NCBI GenBank assembly: GCA_016718655.1
Contig: JADKCV010000024.1
Span: 1-57,632 of the forward strand
Length of the DNA: 57,632 bases
Direction: 5' to 3'
From: Flavobacteriales bacterium
Lineage (GTDB): Bacteria; Bacteroidota; Bacteroidia; Flavobacteriales_F; PHOS-HE28
Made by a program: the position numbers and the translations under genes. The notes beneath the pieces are model-generated. The model saw only the letters and a list, made by a program, of their open reading frames with translations, made no database searches and had not been told where the DNA came from. Positions 27,130-35,519 of this stretch are shown here, in pieces (within the stretch, counting starts at the first letter, position 1; the number at the start of each line of letters is the position of its first letter).

Positions 27130-27304
27130 TCGTTACGTTGTATTCGATGTCCACCCGTAAGCTGCTGAACCCATACTGGAACAGGCCACCCAAGGTGCAT
27201 CAACCGCTATCTTGCATTTGGAGTCATTGGCCCCGGCCACCTATTTCCTAGTGGCGTTGGACATTCATGGCATGGTACACAACCGTAAATTGATCAAGCA
27301 ATGA
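27130..27304 (+). pseudogene. Remnant of a T9SS type A sorting domain
   Basis: From about 27178 to the TGA at 27302-27304 one frame reads AAEPILEQATQG, then HLESLAPATYFLVALD and HNRKLIKQ, which is the end of a T9SS C-terminal sorting domain. The part just upstream (KLLNPYWN in another frame) would be its PNP region, again out of frame. The parent protein has been lost. Its stop overlaps the ATG of the next gene. Confidence 0.5.
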
Positions 27305-27801
27305 AACCCATCGGAGCGTGTGTATTGTTCAGCTCGATCTTGGTAGGTATGGCATCCTGCAAGCCCGACAAGCCCGTTGGGCCCATAGGACCACCTACGC
27401 CGGTGGATGGAAGGCAGCAATTCGTGGGGGTCTACGATGTGTATGACACGCTTGGGAACTGGCAGTACGAAATGAAGATCCTGGTTTACCAAGACGTTAG
27501 CCCTTTTGATTCACTTTTGATCCAGGGATGGGGAGATGCTTTTGACGTGTACGTGCAGAGAAATCAAGGAAACACTTCCAACTACCTCAATTTTGTCGGT
27601 GACTTTGGGATCCAAGATCATATGGGCCATCGATGGGCTCTTTACTCAGACTACGATCCTGCGTTTCAGTATAACAGTCTCGTCAACGACACCCTGCGCC
27701 TCTCCTATTTAAAGGACAACATCGCCTTCTACGTGGATGATGGGGTTCCTTACTTCAGGCAGAGCTACCGCGAGTATGCGGTGAAACGGGAACCGGAATG
27801 A
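27301..27801 (+). CDS. Hypothetical lipoprotein
   Basis: The 166-residue protein starts with a lipoprotein signal (VGMASC, lipid Cys20) and a short Pro/Gly linker (KPDKPVGPIGPPTP). The body is rich in aromatic residues and Asp (VGVYDVYDTLGNWQYEMKI, NYLNFVGDFG, DTLRLSYLKDNIAFYVDDG), consistent with a small beta-rich lipocalin-like domain, but I recognise no family. Its GC content is below that of the surrounding genes. It begins inside the stop of a sorting-domain remnant, so it may have belonged to that vanished operon. Confidence 0.65.
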   Translation: MKPIGACVLFSSILVGMASCKPDKPVGPIGPPTPVDGRQQFVGVYDVYDTLGNWQYEMKILVYQDVSPFDSLLIQGWGDAFDVYVQRNQGNTSNYLNFVGDFGIQDHMGHRWALYSDYDPAFQYNSLVNDTLRLSYLKDNIAFYVDDGVPYFRQSYREYAVKREPE

Positions 27802-28055
27802 CCGTGTCCCAAGGGCCCATTCAAGCTCTGACATGGCATCCACCCAAGGAGTTCGAGCAGGTCCACCACGAGGCAGTACCTGTTCGCTATCCACCTGACC
27901 ACCCGGTGGCCCCCAGACACGAGCCTCACTCGCGCGCTATCCTAACCTCTACCCCCGTCATCCACGACAACCCACTGAGCATCAGCGCTTCGCCGGCCAG
28001 CAAGCGCACTCAGGCAAAAAGGAACCGGGGATGACGACCGGATCGGGAAGATCCC

Positions 28056-28063
28056 TATCTTTG
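28056..28063 (+). promoter_or_regulatory. -7 promoter element TATCTTTG upstream of rpsO
   Basis: An exact TAnnTTTG match 19 bases before the preferred rpsO ATG at 28083. The 254 bases between the lipoprotein stop and this element contain nothing else I can identify. Confidence 0.55.
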
Positions 28064-28082
28064 CCGCCTGTTACGAATGACC

Positions 28083-28352
28083 ATGTACCTGACGAGCGAA
28101 GCCAAAAAGGCCATTTTCACGCAGCACGGCGGTTCCGAGAAGAACACCGGTGGGGCTGAGAGCCAGATCGCACTCCTGACCGAGCGCATCAACCACCTGA
28201 CCGGGCACCTGAAGACCAACAAGAAGGACCACGCGACGGAGAAGTCGCTGATGGCCCTGGTCGGAAAGCGCAAGCAGCAGTTGAACTACCTGCGGATGTA
28301 CGACATCGAGCGCTACCGTGCGATCCTCGCGAAACTTGGTCTGCGTAAGTAA
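28083..28352 (+). CDS. rpsO: 30S ribosomal protein S15
   Basis: The 89-residue S15 binds the central domain of 16S rRNA early in 30S assembly. Typical sequence: MYLTSEAKKAIFTQHGG, TGGAESQIALLTERINHLTGHL, DHATEKSLMALVGKRKQQLNYL, ending RYRAILAKLGLRK. The ATG at 28083 gives the usual length; the ATG at 28077 would add two residues. It is followed by a terminator and pnp, the widespread rpsO-pnp order. Confidence 0.96.
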   Translation: MYLTSEAKKAIFTQHGGSEKNTGGAESQIALLTERINHLTGHLKTNKKDHATEKSLMALVGKRKQQLNYLRMYDIERYRAILAKLGLRK

Positions 28353-28410
28353 TAGCACGCCCCTGCGCCGCCCTGCGGCCGGTCGGCGTACCACATCCTG
28401 AACGATAAGG

Positions 28411-28438
28411 GGGCGATCGTGAGCACGATCGCCCTTTT
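28411..28438 (+). terminator. Rho-independent terminator between rpsO and pnp
   Basis: A perfect 10-bp stem (GGGCGATCGT / ACGATCGCCC) with a GAGC loop is followed directly by TTTT. Read-through or a separate promoter must feed pnp. Confidence 0.85.
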
Positions 28439-28534
28439 CGTTGATACCGGCGGGAGATCTACCGCTGTTTGACCGAACAAGAGGCATGGGCTCGAGATCT
28501 CGCGCCCCAACAGAGGTAAACAGAAGACACGAAG

Positions 28535-30784
28535 ATGAAACCACAAGGAATTACCAAGACCATCACAATGGGTGATGGAAGGACCATCAGCATCGAGACC
28601 GGTGTGCTGGCCAAACAAGCCGATGGCGCCGTTACGGTGCGCTTGGGCGACACCATCCTACTCGCCACCGTGGTGAGCACCAAGGAGGCCCGCGACGGCA
28701 TCGACTTCCTGCCGCTGACCGTGGAGTACCGCGAGAAATTCAGCGCCGCCGGCCGTTTCCCCGGTGGCTTCTTCAAGCGTGAGGCCCGCATGAGCGACCA
28801 CGAGACGCTGACCTGCCGCCTGGTGGACCGCGCCATCCGTCCGCTCTTCCCCGATGATTTCCATGGCGACACCCAGGTGGTGATCTCCATGATGAGCAGC
28901 GACAAGAAGAACCCCGGTGATTCGCTGGCCTGCCTCGCGGCATCCGCCTGCATCGCCGTGAGCGACATCCCCTTCGACGGCCCCGTGAGCGAAGTGCGCG
29001 TGGCCCGTGTGGACGGTAAGTTCGTCATCAACCCCATGGTGGCCGACATCGAGCGCGCCGACATCGAGATGGTGGTGGCCGGCACCGCCAGCGATATCAT
29101 GATGGTGGAGGGTGAGATGAAGGAAGTGCAGGAGGCCGATATGATCGAAGCGATCCGGTTGGCGCACGAGGCCATCAAGGACCAGTGCCGCGTGATCAAG
29201 GAACTGGGCGAGGCCGTGGTGAAGAGCCATGTGAAGCGCACCTACAGCCACGAGAACGCCAACGCGGACCTGGAGAAGAAGATCATGGACTTCTGCTACC
29301 AGAAGTACTACGATGTGGCCATGGAAGCCAGCGCCAAGGAAGTGCGCGCCGACAAGTTCAAGGCCATCAAGGAGGAGTGCATGGCCACCCTCAGCGAGGA
29401 GGAGCGGACGGACAGCGTGATGCTGGCCCGCTACTTCAAGAAGGCCATGAAGAAGGGTGTGCGCAACGTGGTCCTGGACCATGGCAAGCGCCTGGACGGC
29501 CGCAAGACCGATCAGATCCGCCCGATCTGGGGCGAAGTGGACGTACTGCCCGGCACGCACGGCAGCGCCATCTTCACCCGCGGAGAGACCCAGGCCATCA
29601 ATGCGGTGACCTTGGGCAGTTCCATGGACGAGCAGACCGTGGACCTCGCCACCAAGAAGGGCAGCGAGAACTTCATGCTGCACTACAACTTCCCGAGCTT
29701 CAGCACCGGTGAGGCCCGCCCCATGCGCGGTCCCGGTCGTCGTGAGATCGGCCACGGCAACCTGGCGCTCCGCGCCTTGAAGCCGGTGATCCCCACCGGA
29801 ACGGAGAATCCGTACACCATCCGCCTGAACTGCGACATCCTGGAGAGCAACGGTAGCAGCTCCATGGCCACCGTGTGCAGCGGCACCTTGGCCCTGATGG
29901 ACGCCGGTGTGAAGATCAAGGCACCCGTGAGCGGTATCGCCATGGGCATGATCAGCGACGGCAGCCGCCACGCGATCCTCAGCGACATCCTCGGCGACGA
30001 GGACTTCCTGGGCGATATGGACTTCAAGATCTGCGGCACCGCGAAAGGTGTGACCGCCACCCAGATGGACATGAAGGTGGACGGCCTTCCCTACGAGGTG
30101 CTGGCCCAAGCCCTGGAGCAAGCCCGTGTGGGCCGCCTGCACATCCTGGGTGAGATGAACAAAGTGCTGGACGCACCACGCGCCGATTACAAAGAGCACG
30201 CGCCACGCATCATCACCATCACCATCCCGAAAGAGAGCATCGGTGCCGTGATCGGACCCGGTGGCCGTGTGATCCAGGAGATCCAGGCCGAGACCGGTGC
30301 GCACATCAGCATCGACGAGATCGACGGCATGGGCCACGTGGAGATCATGAGCGAGAACAAGGCCAGCATCGACGCGGCCCTCGCCCGTGTGAACGCGATC
30401 GCCAACCCGCCCCAGGCCGAAGTGGGCGCCACCTACAAGGGCAAGGTGAAGACCATCATGCCCTATGGCGCCTTCGTGGAAGTGATGCCCGGCGTGGACG
30501 GCCTGCTGCACGTGAGCGAGCTGGAGTGGCGCCGCATCGACCGTGTGGAGGAAGTGCTGAAGGAAGGTGACGTGATCGAGTTCCAGGTGACCGGAAAAGA
30601 TCCACGCAGTGGCAAGCTGAAGCTGAGCCGCCGTGTGCTGTTGCCAAAGCCCGAAGGCTACGTGGAACGCGAACCCGCCATGGAAGGTGATCGCCGCGAC
30701 CGTGGTGACCGCCCACGCCGTGACGACCGCCCCCGTCGCGATGACCGTCCCCGCCGCGACGACCGCGGACCGAGCAGCAACTAA
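28535..30784 (+). CDS. pnp: Polyribonucleotide nucleotidyltransferase (PNPase)
   Basis: The 749-residue 3'-5' exoribonuclease degrades RNA phosphorolytically, releasing nucleoside diphosphates. The two RNase PH-like cores are present (first from residue ~10 with RLGDTILLATVV and GRFPGGFFKREAR; second from ~310 with LDGRKTDQIRPI, GSAIFTRGETQA and FPSFSTGEARPMRGPGRRE), then a KH domain (IGAVIGPGGRVIQEI) and an S1 domain (VGATYKGKVKTIMPYGAFVE, GLLHVSEL). The C-terminus is an Arg/Asp-rich tail with several copies of RPRRDD, likely disordered and RNA-binding. It follows rpsO with a terminator in between. Confidence 0.97.
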   Translation: MKPQGITKTITMGDGRTISIETGVLAKQADGAVTVRLGDTILLATVVSTKEARDGIDFLPLTVEYREKFSAAGRFPGGFFKREARMSDHETLTCRLVDRAIRPLFPDDFHGDTQVVISMMSSDKKNPGDSLACLAASACIAVSDIPFDGPVSEVRVARVDGKFVINPMVADIERADIEMVVAGTASDIMMVEGEMKEVQEADMIEAIRLAHEAIKDQCRVIKELGEAVVKSHVKRTYSHENANADLEKKIMDFCYQKYYDVAMEASAKEVRADKFKAIKEECMATLSEEERTDSVMLARYFKKAMKKGVRNVVLDHGKRLDGRKTDQIRPIWGEVDVLPGTHGSAIFTRGETQAINAVTLGSSMDEQTVDLATKKGSENFMLHYNFPSFSTGEARPMRGPGRREIGHGNLALRALKPVIPTGTENPYTIRLNCDILESNGSSSMATVCSGTLALMDAGVKIKAPVSGIAMGMISDGSRHAILSDILGDEDFLGDMDFKICGTAKGVTATQMDMKVDGLPYEVLAQALEQARVGRLHILGEMNKVLDAPRADYKEHAPRIITITIPKESIGAVIGPGGRVIQEIQAETGAHISIDEIDGMGHVEIMSENKASIDAALARVNAIANPPQAEVGATYKGKVKTIMPYGAFVEVMPGVDGLLHVSELEWRRIDRVEEVLKEGDVIEFQVTGKDPRSGKLKLSRRVLLPKPEGYVEREPAMEGDRRDRGDRPRRDDRPRRDDRPRRDDRGPSSN

Positions 30785-30803
30785 GCAGAACGCGATACCT
30801 GAT

Positions 30804-30833
30804 CAGAAGCCGCCCTTTACGGGGCGGCTTCTG
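30804..30833 (+). terminator. Terminator hairpin after pnp
   Basis: A 12-bp inverted repeat (CAGAAGCCGCCC / GGGCGGCTTCTG) with a 6-base loop starts 19 bases after the pnp stop. The T-rich tail is weak (CGTTCC). Confidence 0.7.
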
Positions 30834-30963
30834 CGTTCCATGCCATCGATCCGCGCGCTGCATTCCTCCGTACATACCGGTGAAAGCGCGGGCCCGGGTA
30901 ACCTTCATCCGTGCACTGCCGTTCAAACCGGACACTCCATACACAGCGCGGAACATGGCACGG

Positions 30964-31830
30964 ATGCGGCAGTTGAAGATCACCAAGCAGGTGACGAACA
31001 GGGACACTCCCTCCCTGGACAAGTACCTCCAGGAGATCGGGAAGGTGAAGTTGATCACCGCTCAAGAGGAGGTGGAATTGGCGCGCCGCATCAAACAAGG
31101 CGACACCATCGCGTTGGAGCAACTGGCCAAGGCCAACCTGCGCTTCGTGGTGAGCGTGGCCAAGCAGTACCAAGGTCAGGGACTGAGCCTGCCCGACCTG
31201 ATCAGCGAAGGCAACCTGGGCTTGATCAAGGCGGCGGGACGCTTCGATGAGACGCGCGGCTTCAAGTTCATCAGCTATGCCGTGTGGTGGATCCGCCAGC
31301 AGATCCTGCAGAGCTTGGCCGAGCAAGCCCGCATCGTGCGCCTTCCCCTGAACAAGATCGGTTCGATCAACAAGATCAACAAGGCCTTCGCCAAGTTGGA
31401 ACAGGAGCACGAGCGCCCGCCCACCGCAGCGGAACTGGCCGAAGTGCTGGAGATGACCTTGGAAGAGGTGAAGACCAGCCTGAACAACACCGGCAAGCAC
31501 CTGAGCATGGACGCTCCCCTGCGCGACGATGGGGACAGTGGAACCATGATGGATGTGATGGCCAACGACGACATGCCCAATCCGTTGGAAAGCCTGATGA
31601 CCGACAGCCTGCGCACGGAGATCGAGCGCTCGTTGGCCGCACTGGCCGGGCGCGAGGCCGATGTGATCCGCTTGTACTTCGGGTTGAACGGCAACCAGCC
31701 GCACACCCTGGAGGAGATCGGCCAGAAGTTCGAACTGACGCGCGAACGGGTACGCCAGATCAAGGAGAAGGCCATTCGCCGCATGAAGCACACCAGCCGC
31801 AGCGGCGTGTTGAAGGCCTACCTGGGCTGA
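30964..31830 (+). CDS. rpoD: Primary sigma factor RpoD/SigA (short Bacteroidota type)
   Basis: The 288-residue sigma-70 factor lacks the long acidic N-terminal region 1.1, as is usual in Bacteroidota. It starts MRQLKITKQVTNRD (a start 9 bases upstream is possible). Region 1.2/2 follows (SLDKYLQEIGKVKLITAQEE, KANLRFVVSVAKQYQGQGL, DLISEGNLGLIKA, RFDETRGFKFISYAVWWIRQ), then region 3 (RIVRLPLNKIGSINKI) and region 4.2 with the -35-binding helix-turn-helix (TLEEIGQKFELTRERVRQIKEKA). It would recognise the TAnnTTTG promoters seen across this window. No promoter of that type is obvious in front of it. Confidence 0.95.
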   Translation: MRQLKITKQVTNRDTPSLDKYLQEIGKVKLITAQEEVELARRIKQGDTIALEQLAKANLRFVVSVAKQYQGQGLSLPDLISEGNLGLIKAAGRFDETRGFKFISYAVWWIRQQILQSLAEQARIVRLPLNKIGSINKINKAFAKLEQEHERPPTAAELAEVLEMTLEEVKTSLNNTGKHLSMDAPLRDDGDSGTMMDVMANDDMPNPLESLMTDSLRTEIERSLAALAGREADVIRLYFGLNGNQPHTLEEIGQKFELTRERVRQIKEKAIRRMKHTSRSGVLKAYLG

Positions 31831-31902
31831 TAAGCGAATACCGACACCGTGTCCGTCACCTGCTGTTGAGCGGGTGGCGGACACTTCATTTCCGGGCTGC
31901 GG

Positions 31903-31910
31903 TACCTTCG
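31903..31910 (+). promoter_or_regulatory. -7 promoter element TACCTTCG, near-leaderless
   Basis: It fits TAnnTTTG with one mismatch and ends 7 bases before the rpe ATG. Confidence 0.5.
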
Positions 31911-31917
31911 CGCCACC

Positions 31918-32568
31918 ATGCCCCACATCCTCGCCCCCTCCCTCCTTTCCGCCGACTTCGCCAACCTGCAACGCGATGTGGAACTGATCGAGGGCAGCGA
32001 GGCCGCATGGCATCACCTGGACGTGATGGACGGGGTGTTCGTGCCCAACATCAGCTTCGGGCTGCCGGTGATCAAGGCCATCCGCAAGCATGCCAAGAAG
32101 CCCTTCGATGTGCACCTGATGATCGTGAACCCGGACCAGTTCATCGGGGCCTTCCGCGATGCCGGCGCCGACATCCTGACGGTACACCTCGAAGCCTGCA
32201 CCCACCTGCACCGCAGCATCCAGGCCATCAAGGCGGCGGGCATGAAGGCCGGGGTGGCCATCAATCCCCACACCACGGTGCGGTCGCTGGAGGATGTGCT
32301 GGCGGACATCGACGTGGTGTGCATGATGAGCGTGAACCCCGGCTTCGGTGGTCAGCAATTCATCGCCCGCACCTACGCCAAGATCGCGGATCTGGTGGAG
32401 TTGCGCACCCGGACCGGGTCCAAGGCCCTGATCGAGATCGATGGGGGGGTGAGCGCTGCCAATGCCGCTCAACTGGTAGCCACGGGTGCCGATGTGCTCG
32501 TCGCCGGCAACAGCGTGTTCGGCGCCGAGGACCCCAGAGCGGCCATCCGCTCATTGAGCGCCTTCTGA
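31918..32568 (+). CDS. rpe: Ribulose-phosphate 3-epimerase
   Basis: The 216-residue TIM-barrel enzyme interconverts ribulose 5-phosphate and xylulose 5-phosphate in the pentose phosphate pathway. Family motifs: APSLLSADFANL at the start, HLDVMDGVFVPNISFG (metal ligand His and catalytic Asp), DVHLMI, MMSVNPGFGGQQFI and the phosphate-binding EIDGGVSAANA. Length is normal. It has its own -7 element just before the ATG. Confidence 0.96.
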   Translation: MPHILAPSLLSADFANLQRDVELIEGSEAAWHHLDVMDGVFVPNISFGLPVIKAIRKHAKKPFDVHLMIVNPDQFIGAFRDAGADILTVHLEACTHLHRSIQAIKAAGMKAGVAINPHTTVRSLEDVLADIDVVCMMSVNPGFGGQQFIARTYAKIADLVELRTRTGSKALIEIDGGVSAANAAQLVATGADVLVAGNSVFGAEDPRAAIRSLSAF

Positions 32569-32583
32569 GCGGTACGGGCGCCC

Positions 32584-32591
32584 TACTTTCG
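32584..32591 (+). promoter_or_regulatory. -7 promoter element TACTTTCG, leaderless spacing
   Basis: It fits TAnnTTTG with one mismatch and ends 4 bases before the ATG at 32596, giving a leaderless or nearly leaderless mRNA. Confidence 0.55.
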
Positions 32592-32595
32592 CGCC

Positions 32596-34722
32596 ATGAA
32601 CCGTTCCCTGCTCTTGGCCATCGCCCTGTTCGTGGGCTCCGCCACCATCGCTCAGGACCACGACCACCGCACCTGCGGGGCACACACCCTCACCCAGCGT
32701 TTCCTGGCCGAACAGGGACTATCCACCGATGTGCAGGAGCACCTGCCCCGGGTGGCCCCGGTGGAACGCGGTGGCATTTACACCGTGCCGGTCGTGGTAC
32801 ACGTGGTGTGGAACACGGCTTCGGAGAACGTGCCCAACTCGGCCATCAACGCCATCATCGATGAGTTGAACCGCGACTATTCGCAGAACAATACGGACCT
32901 CAACGGGGTGCGCAGCCCGTTCGTGAACAGCATCGGTAACGTTGGCTTCCAATTCTGTCTGGCCCAGGTGGATCCAACAGGTGCCGCCACCACGGGGATC
33001 ACCCGTACGCAGACGACAGCCACCTGGTTCGACCCGGACACCCAGACCAATGCCATGAAGTCCGCACCCTTGGGCAAGGCCCCGTGGAACCCGAACCAAT
33101 ACCTGAACATCTGGGTGTGTGACATCACCAGTCAAGCGCCGGGTGGATTGATCACCGTGGGTTATGCCTACCTGCCCGTGGGCGGTGTGGTGGGCACGGG
33201 CATCGATGGCCTGGTGATCGACTACAACTACGGCATGGACGTGGGTGCGCGGACCGCCACGCATGAGATCGGCCACTACTTCGGCCTGCAACACAGCTTC
33301 AACGACAACGGCACTTGCTCCAATACCGACGGATTCGCCGATACGCCAACGAGCGACAGTCCGACCTTCAGTTGTGCGAACAGCAACCTGATGAAGTGCG
33401 GTGTGCTGACCCAGTACGAGAACTTCATGGACTACAGCAGCTGCACCGTGATGTTCACCGATCAACAGGCCGCCTACATGCAAGGTATCCTGAACGGTGT
33501 CCGCTCGGGTCTGCTGAACAACGACGCGTGCACGACCGCCCCGGTGGGCTTCTGCATACCCACATCCGCCCAAGGGACGGGCGATGGTGACTTCATCAAT
33601 GGCGTGGTGCTGGGCACCATCGCGAACGCGAACAGCGGAAGCGAAGGCGGCCCGAGCTACACGGACTACAGCGGCACGTTGAGCACCACGTTGAACAGGG
33701 GTGCCTCCTACACGATCACCATCCAATCGGGCAACTATCAACCGGACCATTATGCCGCCTGGATCGACATGGACCAGGACCAGGTGTTCGAAGCCTCGGA
33801 GAAGTTGGGAGAGTTCACCAATACCACTGTCGGACAGTCGGGCAGCTTGACATTCACGGTGCCTGTGGGTGCCACATTGGGCACCACCACACTGCGCGTG
33901 CGCGGCGTGTACCACGATACCGGGGAGCCCACTCCCACCGATCCCTGCTTCAACTACACCTACGGCGAAACGGAGGACTACGGCATCGTCATCGCGGCGG
34001 CGGCAACCGGGCCTTGCATACCCACGTCCACCTTCGGAACCGGGGATGGTGACTTCATCAATAGCGTGCAACTGGCGGAGATCGCCAACACCAACTCCGG
34101 GTCCACCGCGGCACCGACGTACACCAACTTCTCCGCCCAGCATTCCACCGGATTGTTGCGCGGTGTGGAGTATGACCTCATCCTGGAGTCAGGTGCCTAT
34201 GAGGCGGACCACTTCGCGGCATGGATCGACCTGGACCAGGACGATGTCTTTGAGACGAACGAGAAGATCGGGGAACTGACCAGCACGGCGCCCTATGAGA
34301 CGCTCGGTTGGACCTTCTCCTTGGCCCAGACGGCGCCCTTGGGTTCCACCACGATGCGGGTCCGAGGCGTGTTCCACAACCAAGGTGAGCCCACCCCGAC
34401 CGACCCTTGCTTCAACTACGCCTATGGAGAGACGGAGGATTACGGGATCACCGTTGAACTGAGCACCGGTGTGGACGGTGCCGTTGGACAGAACACCTTC
34501 CTGTTACCGAACCCGGCGCGCGACCGATGTGTCCTGAACAGCGCTGAGGTCGGCCTCCAACACATCGTGATCCGCGATCTTCAAGGCCGCGAGGTGTTAC
34601 GCATGTCCGGCATGGGTCCGCGGATCGAGCTTCCGGTCAATGGATTGGCGGCCGGGCACTATGTGGTGCAGGTGAGCGGGTCGGCTGGAACCACCGCGTT
34701 GCGCCTGGAACGGATGCCTTGA
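32596..34722 (+). CDS. Secreted M43-family zinc metalloprotease with two GEVED domains, T9SS cargo
   Basis: The 708-residue protein has a signal peptide (cleavage near ATIAQ), then a pappalysin-like M43B metalloprotease domain (about 50-310). Its zinc site is HEIGHYFGLQH at residues 223-233 (the HExxHxxGxxH pattern), with the following Met-turn region (YENFMDYSSCTVMFT). Two GEVED domains follow, each with CIPTS, GDGDFI, AAWIDLDQD and GETEDYGI (about 315-465 and 470-620). The end is a T9SS type A sorting domain (LLPNPARDR, final strand TTALRLERM). It probably degrades proteins outside the cell. Confidence 0.9.
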   Translation: MNRSLLLAIALFVGSATIAQDHDHRTCGAHTLTQRFLAEQGLSTDVQEHLPRVAPVERGGIYTVPVVVHVVWNTASENVPNSAINAIIDELNRDYSQNNTDLNGVRSPFVNSIGNVGFQFCLAQVDPTGAATTGITRTQTTATWFDPDTQTNAMKSAPLGKAPWNPNQYLNIWVCDITSQAPGGLITVGYAYLPVGGVVGTGIDGLVIDYNYGMDVGARTATHEIGHYFGLQHSFNDNGTCSNTDGFADTPTSDSPTFSCANSNLMKCGVLTQYENFMDYSSCTVMFTDQQAAYMQGILNGVRSGLLNNDACTTAPVGFCIPTSAQGTGDGDFINGVVLGTIANANSGSEGGPSYTDYSGTLSTTLNRGASYTITIQSGNYQPDHYAAWIDMDQDQVFEASEKLGEFTNTTVGQSGSLTFTVPVGATLGTTTLRVRGVYHDTGEPTPTDPCFNYTYGETEDYGIVIAAAATGPCIPTSTFGTGDGDFINSVQLAEIANTNSGSTAAPTYTNFSAQHSTGLLRGVEYDLILESGAYEADHFAAWIDLDQDDVFETNEKIGELTSTAPYETLGWTFSLAQTAPLGSTTMRVRGVFHNQGEPTPTDPCFNYAYGETEDYGITVELSTGVDGAVGQNTFLLPNPARDRCVLNSAEVGLQHIVIRDLQGREVLRMSGMGPRIELPVNGLAAGHYVVQVSGSAGTTALRLERMP

Positions 34723-34864
34723 CCGGGCGAACCCGTTCCGTGCGCCGGTGGGTGGTATCCACGGGTTCGTCGAGCATTGAACGGTGCGGGGCGAAAGGTC
34801 CATTCCAGCGCGGAACCAGGGCCGATCAGGGGGCGTACACGACGCACCTACACCCCGTTGTACC

Positions 34865-35485
34865 ATGCGGTTCGTACCCGTACCCTCGACCTTCCTCATC
34901 CCCCTGTTGCTCGCAACGATGCCTGCGCTGGCACAGCGCTCGGGAATCGGGATCAAGGGAGGACCATTGGCCGCCCACACCCGGTCCGCGGTCTTCTCCA
35001 GCCAGTACGTGCCCGGCGCCACTGCCGGCATCTACGCTCCCATCCTGGGTGGCTCCCGGTTCGAACTACAGCCTGAGGTGCTGATCACCGCGTTCGGTTC
35101 CGGGCATACCTCACCGGAAGGGGAACGCTACAGCGTGCGGACCATCTACGCACAGGTACCTCTTTCGGCCAAGATCTACTTCACCAATACGATCAATCTG
35201 CAAGTGGGGGTGCAGGCATCCAAGCTCATCCTTGCCGAACAGACCGACCCCAACGGTTCATCGGACATCACCGGTAGTTACGACCAGAACGAGTTGGCCC
35301 TGCTGTTGGGTGCCGGAGCCGACCTGCGTTCGGGTTTGGACCTCACCCTGCGCTATCACAATGGACTCACGCCCATACTGGTGAACGACAATGCGCTCTT
35401 CCCCAGGAACCAGGCCATGATGCTCACCGTTGGTTATCGGGTGTTCGCCTTCCGTGCCCCACGCCTTCCTGCCCGGCGCAGGTAG
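34865..35485 (+). CDS. Outer-membrane beta-barrel protein (PorT-like fold)
   Basis: The 206-residue protein starts at the ATG that begins its signal peptide (cleavage near PALAQ). The mature part, GIGIKGGPLAAHT, QPEVLITAFGS, AKIYFTNTINLQVGVQASKL, LLLGAGADLRSGLDLTLRYHNG, is a run of amphipathic beta strands typical of the small single-chain barrels of Bacteroidota. No specific function. It ends with a basic tail (RAPRLPARRR). A weak GAACCCGT hairpin lies between it and the upstream protease gene. Confidence 0.75.
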   Translation: MRFVPVPSTFLIPLLLATMPALAQRSGIGIKGGPLAAHTRSAVFSSQYVPGATAGIYAPILGGSRFELQPEVLITAFGSGHTSPEGERYSVRTIYAQVPLSAKIYFTNTINLQVGVQASKLILAEQTDPNGSSDITGSYDQNELALLLGAGADLRSGLDLTLRYHNGLTPILVNDNALFPRNQAMMLTVGYRVFAFRAPRLPARRR

Positions 35486-35506
35486 AGGCACCAGGCCGGT
35501 GCCCGC

Positions 35507-35514
35507 TATCTTTG
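35507..35514 (+). promoter_or_regulatory. -7 promoter element TATCTTTG upstream of purK, leaderless spacing
   Basis: A perfect TAnnTTTG match ends 5 bases before the purK ATG at 35520, so the purKE transcript should begin at or next to the start codon. Confidence 0.6.
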
Positions 35515-35519
35515 GGGCG

